Positions 9,396 to 18,586 of a DNA stretch of 64,000 nt are shown here, in pieces. The position numbers were made by a program, and so were the translations under genes. The first letter of the stretch is position 1. Each line of letters opens with the position of its first letter. The notes under the pieces are model-generated. The model worked only from the letters and a program-made list of their open reading frames with translations, was not told the DNA's origin and searched no databases. The stretch is from Effusibacillus dendaii (GTDB lineage: Bacteria > Bacillota > Bacilli > Tumebacillales > Effusibacillaceae): NCBI RefSeq assembly GCF_015097055.1, contig NZ_AP023366.1, positions 534,501-598,500 of the forward strand, read 5' to 3'.

Positions 9396-10142
9396 TTAAG
9401 GCTCATAAATCATCTTGCGTGTCATGCCGCCATCGATGACCAGATTTTCACCGGTAATGAAATCGTTCTCCTCAGATGTAAGGAATAAGCATGCTCTGGC
9501 AATATCTTCAGGTCTACCGACTCGCATGGCAGGGTGTTGCTTATGGTCGATTTCCTTTAATTGTGAGTAATCGCCTGTTTCAATCCATCCTGGGCTGATC
9601 GAATTCACCCGAATACGATCGGGACCCAGAGAAATGGCCAACGCATGAGTCAGGGCCAGTATCCCGCCTTTTGAAGCCGCATACGCTTCTGTATTAGGCT
9701 CTGACATTAAGGCACGTGTTGAGGCAATATTAACGATCGAGCCCCCTCCTTGTTCTCTCATATATTTAGCTGCCTCCCGGGCACACAGAAAAACACCGCG
9801 CAAATTAATATGCAGCAGTGAATCCCATTCTTCTACGGTTAACTCATAAGGAGACTTCCACTTTGTAATCCCCGCATTATTGATCAAAATATCGATTCGG
9901 CCATACGTCTCTACCGTATAACGCATCAAGGACAGTATATCGTCCGGGCGCCCTACATCGACCAACTGAATCATACACTCTTTCCCGGCTTCTCGAATCA
10001 ATCGTTCCGTTTCTTGACATTCCTTCCTTTCCCGATCCGCGATGACGACTTTTGCTCCTTGATGCGCGTACATCTGCGCAATCCCGCGTCCAATGCCGCG
10101 TCCTGCTCCTGTAACAATGACGATCTTGTCAGCAAATTCCAT
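9396..10142 (-). CDS. SDR family NAD(P)-dependent oxidoreductase
   Basis: 248-residue classical short-chain dehydrogenase: TGAGRGIGRGIA coenzyme loop, NNAGI, catalytic Ser in NIAST and the YAASKGG pair (Tyr and Lys), and ENLVIDGGMT at the end. The TGAxxxGxG and D-rich strand (VVIADRERKE) suit NAD(H). Substrate unknown; 3-oxoacyl-ACP reductase or a catabolic alcohol/hydroxyacid dehydrogenase are possible. ATG 10142 is preceded by GGGAGGAA. The end of an upstream TetR-like fragment overlaps this start. Confidence 0.85.
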   Translation of the reverse strand: MEFADKIVIVTGAGRGIGRGIAQMYAHQGAKVVIADRERKECQETERLIREAGKECMIQLVDVGRPDDILSLMRYTVETYGRIDILINNAGITKWKSPYELTVEEWDSLLHINLRGVFLCAREAAKYMREQGGGSIVNIASTRALMSEPNTEAYAASKGGILALTHALAISLGPDRIRVNSISPGWIETGDYSQLKEIDHKQHPAMRVGRPEDIARACLFLTSEENDFITGENLVIDGGMTRKMIYEP

Positions 10143-10330
10143 AGTATTCCTCCCTGAGTGGAATCGATAGTTCTTTTATTTTATATAAAAATTCCGGAAC
10201 GGGTAAGTGCGAGTAATGTTCCCTCCAGATTCGTACTGAAACCGTCACGGCAAGCATAGATGCATAGTAAGCGAATACAAATTCCTCCCGTTCATAGGAC
10301 AAATCGATTTGTCGAACAGTTGACGCATCC
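10129..10330 (-). pseudogene. C-terminal fragment of a TetR-like regulator
   Basis: Minus-strand frame of about 67 residues (DASTVRQIDLSYEREEFVFAYYAS...REEYYGIC) ending inside the SDR start, a typical overlapping regulator-SDR arrangement. Its helical, aromatic-rich character resembles the ligand-binding C terminus of TetR proteins. The matching N-terminal DNA-binding half is absent: upstream of about 10330 the same frame becomes the antisense of a substrate-binding protein gene. The TetR assignment is tentative; that it is a gene 3' end is better supported by the overlap with the SDR gene. Confidence 0.45.
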
Positions 10331-11482
10331 ATGCAGATCGGCGCTCTATTTCCTCTAAGCGGGGCAGCGGCTCTGCTCGGGGATGAAAGTTTTCGCGGCG
10401 TGGAACTGGCTGTAAAACTCAGAAACAAAAATGGTGGAGTCGCGGGTGGCAAGCAGGTGGAATTGGTGAAAACCGATGCGCCTGACGCAAACGCCGCACA
10501 GGCGGAAGCAAATCGACTGATTACCCAAAAGGGGCTTACTCTGATTCTCGGATCCTATTCCAGTGCGATTTCGTTTGCAGCCACTGAAGTTACGGAAAGA
10601 AACGGCGTGCTCTTTTGGGAAATGGGAGCGATCTCAGACCCGATCACCGAAAGAGGATATAAGTATGTATTCCGGACCAACCCGGCAGCCTCCGATTTTG
10701 CAAAAGTGCAAATTCAATATATCAAGGAAGTGGTAGCGCCAAAATTAGGCAAGAGTCCGACGGATGTTCGAATCGGCATTGTGCATGAAGATTCCCTTTA
10801 TGGGACAACGGTAGCCGACTTCATACGGAAAATGACGAATGAAGAAAAGATGCAACTGGTTACTGCCCAGCCTTATAACATGAAATCGGTAGACCTGTCT
10901 TCCGTGGTGTTGAATGTAAAACAGGCAAAACCGGATGTGTTGATTGCGGTGTCTTATCTGAATGATGCGATTTTGTTCTGGCGTCAAGCGAAGGAATTGG
11001 GCCTGGATGTCCCCGTCTTTATCGGAACAGGCGGAGGCCATACGATGTCTGATTTACAAAAGGCGCTTGGCAAGGACGCCAACGGAATTATTGATGTAGA
11101 CTTTCCACAGTATGAAATCAACAAAACCTACACGCCTGGGCTTGATCAGTTCGTAAAACTCTACAAGGAAACTTACAATGAAGAACCTCGCTCCGGCCAC
11201 TCTTTGGCAAATTTTATGGGAACCAACGTACTGCTTGACTTGATTGATAAAGTAGGTGGAATCGATCCGGACAAAATCAAAAAGGTCGCTTTGGACTACA
11301 AATTGGAGCCCGGTAAATCGGCAACAGGTTGGGGCGTAGATTTTGATCCGGTGAAAGGCCAAAACAAACTTGGGAAACCGTATGTCCATCAGTGGATAGA
11401 CGGAAAACTTGTAACCGTATGGCCGAAAGGGGCAGCCGTTCAAGAGGCGCAACTGCCAATGCCAAAATGGAGCGAGAGGTAG
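10331..11482 (+). pseudogene. Liv-type substrate-binding protein lacking its signal peptide
   Basis: About 380 residues of type-1 periplasmic binding fold beginning exactly at the first beta strand (QIGALFPLSGAAALLGDESFRG...). The 30-40 residue lipoprotein signal peptide and lipobox expected here are missing, there is no ribosome site before ATG 10331, and the DNA just upstream is the truncated antisense TetR-like fragment. The body up to ...MPKWSER is intact and is followed 4 bp later by livH. Without export it cannot serve the transporter, so I call it broken. Confidence 0.8.
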
Positions 11483-11486
11483 CACT

Positions 11487-12374
11487 GTGGCTCAGCTCAT
11501 GCAGGTAATCATTTCGGGGATTCTTGTCGGCGGAATCTATGCCCTGATCAGTATGGGACTGAACTTGATCCTCGGTGTAGTGAGAATCATCAATTCTGCG
11601 CATGGTGAGTTTTTGATGATTTCGATGTATATCAGTTTTCTGTTTTTCGCTACATGGGGATTGGATCCTTATTTGTCAGCGCTGATTGTGGTTTTGTTGT
11701 TATTCATTTTTGGTTGTCTTGTGCAAAGAATCATGATCCAGCCGATCTTGGAAACTTCAGCTGCGGTAAAAATATTTGCCACTCTCGGGCTGTCGATTAT
11801 GATGCAAAACTTTGCCCTGATGATTTGGAATGCGGATTATCGGACTGTTCACACCGCTTATCAAACATCAGTAATTCGGCTGGGCGAAGTGGCCATCAGC
11901 GTCCCGCGGTTGATTGCGTTTGCGGTTGCGATCCTGATCGCCGTTTGTTTGTTTCTCTTCCTGAAAAAAACGTTCATCGGGAAAGCGATCCGCGCTGTTG
12001 CTATGGAAAGAAGAGCCGCTTCTTTAATGGGAATTCACGTCCGCAGGATTTATCTGGTTGCCTTCGGCATCGGCTCGGCTTTGGTTGGATTGGCGGGATC
12101 GCTGCTGATGCCGATTTACTATGTATTTCCAACAGTAGGCACCTTGTTTGTCTTAACCACATTCGTTGTCGTGGTGCTCGGCGGAATGGGAAGCATGTTT
12201 GGAGCGTTTCTGGGGGGAATCCTGATTGGACTGGTGGAAGCATTGGCAGGCGTGTTTATTTCACCCGGACTTAAAGAAGCGGTTTACTTTGTGATTTTTA
12301 TTTTGGTGCTGCTGTTCCGTCCTTCCGGGTTGTTCAGTTTGGGCAAGGGTTCCGAGGAGGTTGGTCTGAAGTGA
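11487..12374 (+). CDS. livH: LivH-type ABC transporter permease
   Basis: 295 residues, hydrophobic, about eight membrane segments, with the LivH landmarks GGIYALISMGLNLILGVVRIINSAHGEF near the N terminus and VVVLGGMGSMFGAFLGGILIG near the C terminus. GTG start at 11487, 4 bp after the binding-protein gene; the stop overlaps the GTG of livM (GTGA). The gene is complete, but its operon partners LivM and LivF are damaged, so function is doubtful. Confidence 0.87.
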   Translation: MAQLMQVIISGILVGGIYALISMGLNLILGVVRIINSAHGEFLMISMYISFLFFATWGLDPYLSALIVVLLLFIFGCLVQRIMIQPILETSAAVKIFATLGLSIMMQNFALMIWNADYRTVHTAYQTSVIRLGEVAISVPRLIAFAVAILIAVCLFLFLKKTFIGKAIRAVAMERRAASLMGIHVRRIYLVAFGIGSALVGLAGSLLMPIYYVFPTVGTLFVLTTFVVVVLGGMGSMFGAFLGGILIGLVEALAGVFISPGLKEAVYFVIFILVLLFRPSGLFSLGKGSEEVGLK

Positions 12375-12932
12375 AAAAGCTTTTCACAAAAAGGAACATT
12401 CTCCTGCTCGCAGTTCTTACTCTATTGTTGCTGGTTCCGCAGTTTGGCGTTAACAAATTTTATATGCACATTCTGATTCTGATCCTGTTTTATGCAGCAG
12501 TAAGCGGGTCCTGGAATATATTGGCCGGTTATGCCGGTCAATTGTCATTGGGGCATGCGATATTCTTCGGTCTTGGCGCTTACACCTCGACGTTATTGCT
12601 GATGAAAATTTATTGAACCGGAGGCGATATTCAACATCAATTTTTCCGTACAAGTGGCCCTAGTTTCCATTATCGGCGGTATGGGTACAGTTTTGGGTCC
12701 GGTCATCGGCGCCGTTTTAATGATTCCGTTAAATGAGATTTTGCGTTCCGCTTTTTCCAGTCTCAACGGCTTAAACTTCTTTGTTTACGGATTTGTATTG
12801 ATTCTGGTGGTGTCCTTCATTCCAAACGGAATCCTGCCCACGGTTAGAAATGGGCTAAAAAAAAGCAGGGATGAACAAAGGGGAAGCGCTGCAAGCCGTT
12901 GCAAGTCCGAGGAACGGAGGGGAACACGTTGA
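12371..12932 (+). pseudogene. livM with internal deletion and frameshift
   Basis: The first ~80 residues are normal LivM (...WNILAGYAGQLSLGHAIFFGLGAYTSTLLLMKIY) and then stop at 12614-12616. The last ~95 residues continue in another frame (FIEPEAIFNINFSVQVALVSIIGGMGTVLGPVIGA...). LivM proteins are about 300-330 residues, so roughly 130-150 residues from the middle, including the EAA loop region, are missing. The join lies near 12605-12620. The stop overlaps the TTG start of livG, as in the ancestral operon. Confidence 0.85.
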
Positions 12933-13651
12933 TTCTGCAAATTAAAAATCTTACCAAGCGGTTTGGCGGACTTACTGCCGTAAACAACGTGAGTTTTGAT
13001 GTCGAAGCAAAAGAAATTGTGGGAATCATCGGGCCAAACGGCGCAGGAAAAACCACGTTGTTCAATCTGATCTCAGGCGCCCTTCCCGTAACATCAGGTT
13101 CCGTGTTGTTTAAAAACGAGGACATCACAAACCAAAAACCGAATCGGATCTGTCAAAAAGGAATCGGCAGAACGTTTCAGGTTGTGAAACCGTTTGGAAA
13201 TATCAGCGTTTTGGAAAATGTGGTGATTGGCGCTTACAATCGACTCCCGAAAACGAAGGAAGCGAAACAGTACGCGCAATATGTATTGGAAAAAGTGGAT
13301 TTGATCCACAGACAGGATGTTATGGCGAAAAGCTTGACTATATCAGACAAAAAAAGGCTGGAAGTGGCAAAAGCATTGGCCACCCGGCCGACCTTGCTGC
13401 TGCTGGATGAGGTAATGGCAGGGTTAAATCCTGGTGAGATCAATGACATTATTCCTTTAATCCGTAACCTGGCTGATGAGGGCATTACGTTGATCGTGAT
13501 TGAACACATCATGCAGGTGATTATGCAATTGTCAAACAAGGTGATTGTAATTCATCATGGTGAGAAAATTGCGGAGGGAAGTCCGCAGGAAGTCACCAGC
13601 AATCCGAAAGTGATCGAGGCCTATCTGGGGGAGGAGATGGCGCTTGCTTAA
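12929..13651 (+). CDS. livG: LivG-type ABC transporter ATP-binding protein
   Basis: 240-residue ABC ATPase: Walker A GPNGAGKTT, Walker B LLLLDEVMAGLNP, H-loop IEHIM, and the LivG ending YLGEEMA. The signature region reads LTISDKKRLEVAKALA instead of the usual LSxGxQ, and Walker B has Val after Glu (DEV), both slightly degenerate. TTG 12929 overlaps the livM stop and follows GGAGGGG by 7 nt. It sits in a damaged operon, so the altered signature may reflect relaxed selection. Confidence 0.85.
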   Translation: MILQIKNLTKRFGGLTAVNNVSFDVEAKEIVGIIGPNGAGKTTLFNLISGALPVTSGSVLFKNEDITNQKPNRICQKGIGRTFQVVKPFGNISVLENVVIGAYNRLPKTKEAKQYAQYVLEKVDLIHRQDVMAKSLTISDKKRLEVAKALATRPTLLLLDEVMAGLNPGEINDIIPLIRNLADEGITLIVIEHIMQVIMQLSNKVIVIHHGEKIAEGSPQEVTSNPKVIEAYLGEEMALA

Positions 13652-14124
13652 GCTGGAAGATATCAATCTATTCTATGGGGAAGTGCAGGCATTGTGGAAT
13701 GTCAGCCTGGAAGTGGAGGATGGAGAAACGATCGCGCTTCTCGGTGCAAACGCAGCCGGGAAATCCACTACCATTAATGCGATCTCCGGGCTTGAGAAAA
13801 TATCTTCCGGCCGAATCCTTTATCAAGGGGAAGAGATACACGAAAAAAGCCCGCATGAGATTGTACGGTTGGGAATTATTCAGGTTCCAGAGGGAAGAAA
13901 ACTGTTCTCGTTCATGACGGTTGAGGAAAATCTGGAACTGGGCGCCTATTCGGAAAGGGCCAGAAAGGATTTTAAAAAAAAATTTGGAGATGGTGTATGA
14001 ACTGTTCCCGATTCTGAAAGAAAGAAGAAAACAACTCGCTGGTTCGATGAGCGGCGGTCAGCAGCAAATGTGTGCAATTGCCAGGGGATTGATGGGAAGT
14101 CCGAAAATCTTGATGATCGATGAT
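13644..14124 (+). pseudogene. livF, frameshifted and 3'-truncated
   Basis: TTG 13644 overlaps livG. Walker A GANAAGKST is normal. A run of nine A (13974-13982) puts the frame out by one, giving a stop at 13998-14000; with eight A the expected ...RKDFKKNLEMVYELFPILKERRKQLAGSMSGGQQQM... is restored. In that restored frame LivF sequence continues to SPKILMIDD (Walker B) and then changes abruptly at about 14121-14130 into a different protein. So there are two lesions: a homopolymer frameshift and a deletion/fusion. Confidence 0.85.
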
Positions 14125-14721
14125 TTGTCCAGTCCCATTGCAGCATTGGTGGAACCTTTGTCGATTGCAAATCATGCGGCAGAAGCAGTAGGAAAAGTAA
14201 AACCCGGTGATAAGGTCTGGGTGCAGGGGTGTGGAATCATTGGCTTTTTTGTCGGAGTGGTTTGTCGGTTTGCCGGGGCCGAAGTTACAATAGCCGGCCT
14301 GCCGAAAGATAAGGAAGCCCGTTTGCGGCATGCTTCTTCCTTTGGGATGAAACCGTTTATAATGGGAGAATCCGATAATACGACTGAAAAGGTGGATCTC
14401 CTGTTTGAATGCTCCGGCTCGCCTGGCGGAATCCGCGACGGTCTCGAACGGCTCAAAAAAGGCGGCAGGGCTGTCATGGTGGCCTTGTATGAACATGACA
14501 TCACTCTTCCCTTAACGAAGGCGGTACGAAATGAATGGGAGTTGCTCACCAGCTATGGTTGCCAACCCAGTGATTACGTCCGCTCGTTTTCGATCCTGAA
14601 GCAACTGAAATCCCAACTGCAAAACGTCGTATCTGTCTATCCCATTGCCATGGCACGGCAAGCATTTGATGATGCTTTACAGCAAAAAGTGTTAAAACCG
14701 ATTTTAAATGTAAAGGGATAA
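14125..14721 (+). pseudogene. Zinc-type medium-chain alcohol dehydrogenase, C-terminal fragment
   Basis: About 198 residues in the same frame as the distal livF piece: AALVEPLSIANHA, the nucleotide-binding VQGCGIIGFFVGVVCRF, VDLLFECSGSPGGIRDGLERLKKGGRAVMVAL, and a normal MDR ending. The N-terminal catalytic, zinc-binding half (~150 residues) is missing. The motif order matches sorbitol/threonine-dehydrogenase-like MDR proteins. It has no start of its own and survives as a fusion to livF. A terminator follows directly. Confidence 0.82.
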
Positions 14722-14756
14722 AATGCGGCAGCAAAGGTGATAGATTGCTTAAAACA

Positions 14757-14788
14757 AGAGGCCTGTCATTTCGATAGGCCTCTTTGAT
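14757..14788 (+). terminator. Intrinsic terminator after the MDR remnant
   Basis: AGAGGCCT and AGGCCTCTT form an 8-bp stem around an 11-nt loop (GTCATTTCGAT), followed by TTTGATTT. It closes the decayed Liv region and separates it from the diol-dehydratase operon. Confidence 0.75.
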
Positions 14789-14829
14789 TTGAAGTTATGG
14801 TCTCCAGGTTTTACGGTTTTTTTAAACTG

Positions 14830-14857
14830 TTCACAAAAGTAAGAAAAATGCTACTAT
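14830..14857 (+). promoter_or_regulatory. Sigma-A-type promoter for the glycerol/diol operon
   Basis: TTCACA (14830-14835), 16-bp spacer, TACTAT (14852-14857) is the best -35/-10 pair between the terminator and glpF. It would leave a leader of about 150 nt before GTG 15015. I see no cobalamin-riboswitch hallmark in that leader. Assignment by eye only. Confidence 0.45.
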
Positions 14858-15014
14858 GTGTAATTTGTGTCTAGGTACATAAAGAGGGCCGAAATTTATA
14901 ATGGCTTTGTGAAGTCGGAGGGGGGAATTTCCAAAAGATTATCGGTTAACTCCAGTGTAAGGATTCCAGTCGTTTTGTTGGGGTGACTTAAAAAAATGGA
15001 AAGGAGGTTTCCCG

Positions 15015-15860
15015 GTGAACGGATTAAAAGGAGAGCTTACGGCAGAATTTATTGGGAGTTTTATTCTTATTTTTGTCGGCGCAGGATGTGTAGCTGGCTT
15101 TGTTTTAAATGGCGCGCAATATGGCATGTGGGAGATCTCAATCGTTTGGGGACTGGGTATCAGTATGGCTCTTTATCTGACAGCAGCCATTTCCGGAGCG
15201 CATATTAACCCGGCTGTTACGATTGCATTGGCGGTTTATCGCGAATTTCCCTTGGGAAAAGTGTTGCCTTACATCATGGCGCAAATCGCAGGCACCTTCA
15301 CCGCCGCAGCTGTGGTTTATGGATTGTATCGCAACGGGTTTTTGCAATACGAAGCGACTAAGGGAATTGTCAGAGGAAGTGCGGAAAGCCAAGTCACCGC
15401 CAGCATATTTTCTACCTATCCCGCCCCCTACTTAAGCGTTGTGGAAGCCGCAATCGTGGAAATCGTGATCACCGCTTTTCTGGTTGCCGCCATATTTGCC
15501 TTTATTGACGATCGAAACGCATTTGCCCCGTCCAAAGCGTTGTTTCCCCTGGCGGTGGGGATCTTGGTAGCGGTGATCGGCGGTTCTTTTGGTACGCTGA
15601 CCGGATTTGCCATGAATCCCGCTCGCGATTTTGGCCCCAAATTGTTTGCCGCATTAGCCGGCTGGGGGAAGGTGGCTCTGCCCGGGCCGCACGGATATTT
15701 TTGGGTTCCCATTATCGCGCCTATCGTGGGAGCCCTTATAGGGGGAGGGGCGTATGATCTTTTCATTCGCCGGTTTCTGCCTGTAGACAAATCTGTAACA
15801 GAAGTTGACAGCGTTCAGAAAGGGACGGATGTTTCTGCAGAAAAAGGATTTAGTGTTTAA
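15015..15860 (+). CDS. glpF: Aquaglyceroporin (glycerol/propanediol facilitator)
   Basis: 281-residue MIP channel with six membrane segments and both NPA boxes: NPA at 65-67 and NPARD at 201-205. The Asp after the second NPAR is characteristic of glycerol-conducting members rather than strict water channels. GTG start with AAGGAGG upstream. Next gene is the diol-dehydratase large subunit, so the likely cargo is glycerol or 1,2-propanediol entering by facilitated diffusion. The C-terminal ~25 residues are a polar tail. Confidence 0.9.
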   Translation: MNGLKGELTAEFIGSFILIFVGAGCVAGFVLNGAQYGMWEISIVWGLGISMALYLTAAISGAHINPAVTIALAVYREFPLGKVLPYIMAQIAGTFTAAAVVYGLYRNGFLQYEATKGIVRGSAESQVTASIFSTYPAPYLSVVEAAIVEIVITAFLVAAIFAFIDDRNAFAPSKALFPLAVGILVAVIGGSFGTLTGFAMNPARDFGPKLFAALAGWGKVALPGPHGYFWVPIIAPIVGALIGGGAYDLFIRRFLPVDKSVTEVDSVQKGTDVSAEKGFSV

Positions 15861-15888
15861 ATCATCCGAAAGAAGAGGGGTGTTTTCT

Positions 15889-17556
15889 ATGCGTCGCTCA
15901 AAAAGATTTGAAGTTTTGGAGAAAAGAGCAGTCAATCAAGACGGGTTTGTCAGAGAATGGCCGGAAATGGGGTTTGTAGCCATGTCAAGCCCGAACGACC
16001 CTAAGCCCTCCATTAAAGTAAAAGATGGAAAAATAGTGGAAATGGATGGCAAGCAAAGGGAAGAGTTTGACATGTTGGATCAATTTATTGCGGATTATAC
16101 GATCGATGCTGCTGTTACTGAAACGGTAATGGCCATCGACAGCTTGGAGATCGCACGCAAAATGGTCGATATAAATGTCCCCCGTTCAGAAATTTTGGCG
16201 CTGTCAAGAGGAATGACGCCTGCTAAAGTGGTAGAGGTGCTGAACCATATGAATGTCGTCGAAATGATGATGGCTCTGCAAAAAATGAGAGCGAGAAAGA
16301 CGCCCTCCAACCAATGCCATGTAACGAACGTCCGCGACAACCCGGTATTGATGGCAGCAGATGCGGCAGAAGCGGGACTCCGGGGATTTGACGAACAGGA
16401 AACAACCGTTGGAGTTGTTCGTTATGCCCCCTTCAATGCCTTAGCCTTGCTGATTGGCTCACAAACAGCCAGAAATGGAATCTTGACGCAGGATGCGCTT
16501 GAGGAAGCGACTGAACTGCGGATGGCTATGCTTGGACTGACTTCCTACGCCGAGACGATTTCCATTTACGGTACGGAAGCTGTTTTTGTGGACGGAGATG
16601 ATACTCCTTGGTCAAAGTCGTTTTTAGCTTCCGCATATGCGTCCCGGGGTGCGAAAATGCGCTTCACTTCCGGCACCGGTTCGGAGGTTCAAATGGCCGG
16701 GGCGGAAGGGAAATCGATGCTGTATTTGGAAATTCGCTGCGTGATGATGGCCAAAGGAGCGGGCGTGCAGGGGCTGCAGAACGGTTCGATAAGTTGTATC
16801 GGGGTTCCGGCGGCGGTTCCGAGCGGAATTCGTGCCGTATTGGCGGAAAATCTGGCCACGACAATGTTTGATCTTGAAGTGGCTTCCGGGAATGACCAAA
16901 CCTTCTCGCATTCTGAAATCAGGCGAAGTGCGAAAATGTTATGTCAAATGTTGCCTGGCACCGATTTCATTTTTTCCGGTTATAGCGCCGTACCAAACAG
17001 CGACAACATGTTTGCCGGTTCCAATATGGATTCCTCTGATCTTGATGACTATCTGATTATTCAGCGGGATATGATGGTCGACGGCGGATTGAAACCGGTA
17101 GATGAAGCGAGTGTCATTGAAATCAGATACCAGGCAGCGAAAGCTTTGCAGGCTGTGTTTGAGGAAATGGGTTTCCCCATGATCACGGATGAGGAAGTGG
17201 AAGCGGCAACCTACGCCAACAGCAGTGACGATATGCCTCCGCGAAATGTAGTGGAAGATCTGAAAGCAGCGGAGCGGATTTTGCGGGAAGGAATTACGGG
17301 TTACGATATTGCGCTTGCTCTCGCTAAACGTGGGTACAGACAGACGGCGGAACGGATTTTTAATATGCTAAGGCAAAGAGTGGCAGGTGATTATTTGCAT
17401 ACGTCGGCCATCATCAATAAGGAGAATGTCGTAATCAGCGCGGTGAATGATGAGAACGATTATGCGGGTCCGGGAACAGGTTACCGCATAAGTCCGGAAA
17501 GATGGGAAGAAATCAAAAATATCCGCCAGGCCATCAGTCCAAAAGATTTTGATTAA
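15889..17556 (+). CDS. pduC: B12-dependent diol/glycerol dehydratase, large subunit
   Basis: 555 residues, the usual length of PduC/DhaB1. It carries the TIM-barrel of the adenosylcobalamin-dependent dehydratases, converting 1,2-propanediol or glycerol to propanal or 3-hydroxypropanal. Conserved stretches include [12 protein letters not shown] and [26 protein letters not shown] 15889 ([13 protein letters not shown]) follows AGAAGAGGGGTG; the open frame upstream overlaps glpF and lacks a site. Whether the preferred substrate is glycerol or propanediol cannot be told from sequence alone; the name pduC is by convention. Confidence 0.92.
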   Translation: MRRSKRFEVLEKRAVNQDGFVREWPEMGFVAMSSPNDPKPSIKVKDGKIVEMDGKQREEFDMLDQFIADYTIDAAVTETVMAIDSLEIARKMVDINVPRSEILALSRGMTPAKVVEVLNHMNVVEMMMALQKMRARKTPSNQCHVTNVRDNPVLMAADAAEAGLRGFDEQETTVGVVRYAPFNALALLIGSQTARNGILTQDALEEATELRMAMLGLTSYAETISIYGTEAVFVDGDDTPWSKSFLASAYASRGAKMRFTSGTGSEVQMAGAEGKSMLYLEIRCVMMAKGAGVQGLQNGSISCIGVPAAVPSGIRAVLAENLATTMFDLEVASGNDQTFSHSEIRRSAKMLCQMLPGTDFIFSGYSAVPNSDNMFAGSNMDSSDLDDYLIIQRDMMVDGGLKPVDEASVIEIRYQAAKALQAVFEEMGFPMITDEEVEAATYANSSDDMPPRNVVEDLKAAERILREGITGYDIALALAKRGYRQTAERIFNMLRQRVAGDYLHTSAIINKENVVISAVNDENDYAGPGTGYRISPERWEEIKNIRQAISPKDFD

Positions 17557-17570
17557 TGGAGGAACCAGAC

Positions 17571-18149
17571 ATGACGATCACCGCTTTTACGGTAGAAATG
17601 AAGTTGACGGAAGTCGGCAGCGCAAGCAAGGGAACGAATCCGCGCGAAGTCGTAGTGGCTGTCGGTCCTGCTTTTGGCAAAGAAATGAACAAGACCATCG
17701 TCAAAGTCGACCATGCGGCTGTATTGCGGGAAGTGATTTCCGGCATCGAAGAACAAGGGGCCTTTCCCAGGATTATCAGAAGCGTGCGCACGGCGGATCT
17801 GGCCTTTATGGCCCATGAAGCGGCCAAATTAAGCGGTTCGGGAATCGGGATCGGGATACAGTCGCGAGGGACGACCGTGATTCATCAACGGGATCTGGAT
17901 CCTCTAAGCAATCTGGAACTTTTCCCGCAATCGCCGTTAATTACCTTGGAAACGTATCGGGCGATCGGGCGTAATGCGGCGATGTACGCCCTGGGAGAAA
18001 GCCCCAACCCTGTTCCGGTTGTGAACGATCAAATGGCGCGTCCGAAATATCAGGCTGTAGCTGCCATTCTATATTTAAAAGAGTGTCAGTCACTTGTTCC
18101 TGATGCGAAGCCGATTGAATTGACAGCCGAATTTTTTATAAGAGACTAG
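17571..18149 (+). CDS. pduD: Diol/glycerol dehydratase, medium subunit
   Basis: 192 residues matching the core of PduD/DhaB2, with the B12-contacting ...[20 protein letters not shown]... region. It lacks the N-terminal targeting extension that PduD proteins carry in microcompartment-forming bacteria, and no shell genes are seen nearby, so the enzyme is probably free in the cytoplasm. ATG 17571 is chosen because TGGAGGAACC precedes it; the ATG at 17556 overlaps that site and the pduC stop. Confidence 0.9.
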   Translation: MTITAFTVEMKLTEVGSASKGTNPREVVVAVGPAFGKEMNKTIVKVDHAAVLREVISGIEEQGAFPRIIRSVRTADLAFMAHEAAKLSGSGIGIGIQSRGTTVIHQRDLDPLSNLELFPQSPLITLETYRAIGRNAAMYALGESPNPVPVVNDQMARPKYQAVAAILYLKECQSLVPDAKPIELTAEFFIRD

Positions 18150-18160
18150 GAGGATCTAGG

Positions 18161-18583
18161 ATGGAAAAGTTGACAAGAGAACACTATCCGCTTGGTATAA
18201 AACGTCCCGAAGTATTGTTCACGCCGACTGGAAAAGCGTATAGCGATTTGACATTGGATGCGGCTCTGAAAGGGGAGATCACCAGTTCGGATTTGCGGAT
18301 CAGTCCTGAGACGCTGCTTATGCATGCCGAAATCAGCGAAAGTTTAGGCAGAACCCAATTGGCGAAAAATTTTCGCCGGGCGGCTGAATTGATCGGAATT
18401 TCCGATTCCCGCATCTTGGAAATCTATAATGCATTACGGCCAAATCGTTCTACAAAGGAAGAGCTGCTGGCAATCGCTCACGAACTGGAGGAACAGTATG
18501 GAGCATTTGAAAACGCAGAGCTGATCCGCGAGGCTGCAGAAATTTATGAAAGGCGTGGCCGGTTGCGAAAAGTTGAGGGCTAA
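18161..18583 (+). CDS. pduE: Diol/glycerol dehydratase, small subunit
   Basis: 140 residues, helical, with the family signature ...TGKAYSDLTLDAALKGEITSSDLRISPETLLMHAEISE... of PduE/DhaB3. Starts 11 bp after pduD with AGGAGGATC before ATG 18161. Completes the heterotrimer with the two upstream genes. Confidence 0.92.
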   Translation: MEKLTREHYPLGIKRPEVLFTPTGKAYSDLTLDAALKGEITSSDLRISPETLLMHAEISESLGRTQLAKNFRRAAELIGISDSRILEIYNALRPNRSTKEELLAIAHELEEQYGAFENAELIREAAEIYERRGRLRKVEG

Positions 18584-18586
18584 CTT

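Noticed and set aside
14865-15010. Cobalamin riboswitch in the leader of the B12-dependent dehydratase operon
   Set aside because: I could not find the conserved B12-box-like core; the leader is only ~150 nt and looks unstructured by eye.
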